Assembly (NCBI GenBank): GCA_030694965.1
Contig: JAUYTZ010000006.1
Coordinates: 115,121 to 179,120 of the forward strand
Direction: 5' to 3'
DNA length: 64,000 bases
Source of the DNA: Candidatus Paracaedibacteraceae bacterium
GTDB lineage: Bacteria; Pseudomonadota; Alphaproteobacteria; Paracaedibacterales; CAIOTO01
Position 1 is the first letter of the stretch. Each line of letters starts with the position of its first letter. Below, one piece after another: positions 63,728 through 64,000 of this stretch. The translations under genes and the position numbers were made by a program. A model generated the notes under the pieces. The model was not told where the DNA came from and made no database searches. It was given only the letters and a program-made list of their open reading frames with translations.

Positions 63728-64000
63728 GGCTCTGTCGCAAATTTTTATGATTTTTGATAAAGTGAACTAAATTGAATTTAGAAACAGTGATTTGCTATGA
63801 ATTTAAAAGGGTCTCATTTTCCAAAAGATGTTATTTTAATGTCAATGCGTTGGTACATTGCTTATCCATTAAGTTACAGACATGTCGAAGAATTATTAGC
63901 AGAGCGTGGATTAAGCGTTGATCATGCAACGGTTAATCGTTGGGTTGTTAAGCATTCACCTACCCTTGAATCCAAATTTAGAAGCATCAAAAATACCGTT
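63728..64000 (+). mobile_element. IS6-family insertion sequence, left end (continues past window)
   Basis: The left terminal repeat GGCTCTGTCGCAAATTTT matches the IS6/IS26 end type (GGCACTGTTGCAAA). The transposase starts 69 bases in. The right end lies outside the window. Confidence 0.8.
63797..64000 (+). CDS. IS6-family transposase, N-terminal part
   Basis: 68 codons are present before the window ends. 'FPKDVILMSMRWYIAYPLSY', 'VEELLAERGLSVDHATVNRW' and 'VVKHSP' are the signature N-terminus of IS6/IS26 DDE transposases, including their helix-turn-helix. The catalytic DDE residues lie beyond the edge. The frame is intact so far, so the copy may be functional. Confidence 0.9.
   Translation, partial: MNLKGSHFPKDVILMSMRWYIAYPLSYRHVEELLAERGLSVDHATVNRWVVKHSPTLESKFRSIKNTV

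Overview
The window is AT-rich DNA from a Gram-negative alphaproteobacterium. The signs are an RpoH sigma factor with an RpoH box, an FtsZ ending in the alphaproteobacterial DIPAFLRR peptide, a class IIA HAD protein of the alphaproteobacterial type, YejE, an XRE domain of the alphaproteobacterial 'FQQIQKYE' kind, and small outer-membrane barrels. The high density of secreted, repetitive and low-complexity proteins, a type VI secretion gene at the left edge and scattered IS remains suggest a host-associated lineage such as the Holosporales. That placement is inference; no 16S or other decisive marker is in the window.

Layout. 1-6600: the 3' part of tssM, tRNA-Arg, a Ppx/GppA phosphatase, tRNA-Gln, a WecA/MraY-like transferase and recO. 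6644-13489: one giant cysteine-rich repeat protein of about 2281 residues, divergent from a secreted protein with a metal-binding-like tail (to 15448). 15723-18169: nth, a phosphopantetheinyl transferase and nagZ. 18217-22070: three exported proteins (one barrel, two coiled coils). 22565-25993: a DsbD/ScsB-type reductase and a yejE permease, diverging from a 560-base gap with a cluster of DnaA boxes, a candidate replication origin. 26081-33383: housekeeping genes on the minus strand (pyk, HAD, GT90, tyrS, def, ftsZ), then a CcmB-like permease.

34616-44181 is a second exported-protein region: a Ser-rich autotransporter, a secreted protein with a degenerate GT32 (DXD-type) glycosyltransferase fold, a gene split by one in-frame stop, a PCu(A)C copper chaperone, and a V8-like serine protease beside an exported protein with the same N-terminal motif. 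44320-48234 is a signalling cluster: a PAS histidine kinase, a BON-domain protein, a short unknown protein, and a regulator fusing an XRE helix-turn-helix to an Rcp1-like receiver. 50394-54199 holds a SNF2 helicase, an undetected 50-residue membrane protein and a SWIM zinc-finger protein, the last two translationally coupled.

54254-57870: rimM, then three consecutive exported proteins that share an unrecognised ~40-residue module built round 'IPQMKIRIR'. This is the best candidate for something undescribed here. 57949-63600: rsmE, ubiA, two paralogous outer-membrane barrels with 5'UTR hairpins, an ORF that runs antisense into yqgE, yqgE itself, and rpoH. The window ends in a 23-base tandem repeat cut by the left end of an IS6-family element.

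How the parts may fit together (inference): T6SS, an autotransporter, a periplasmic disulfide reductase and copper chaperone, and many exported repeat proteins point to heavy investment in the envelope and secreted products, set among ordinary housekeeping genes.
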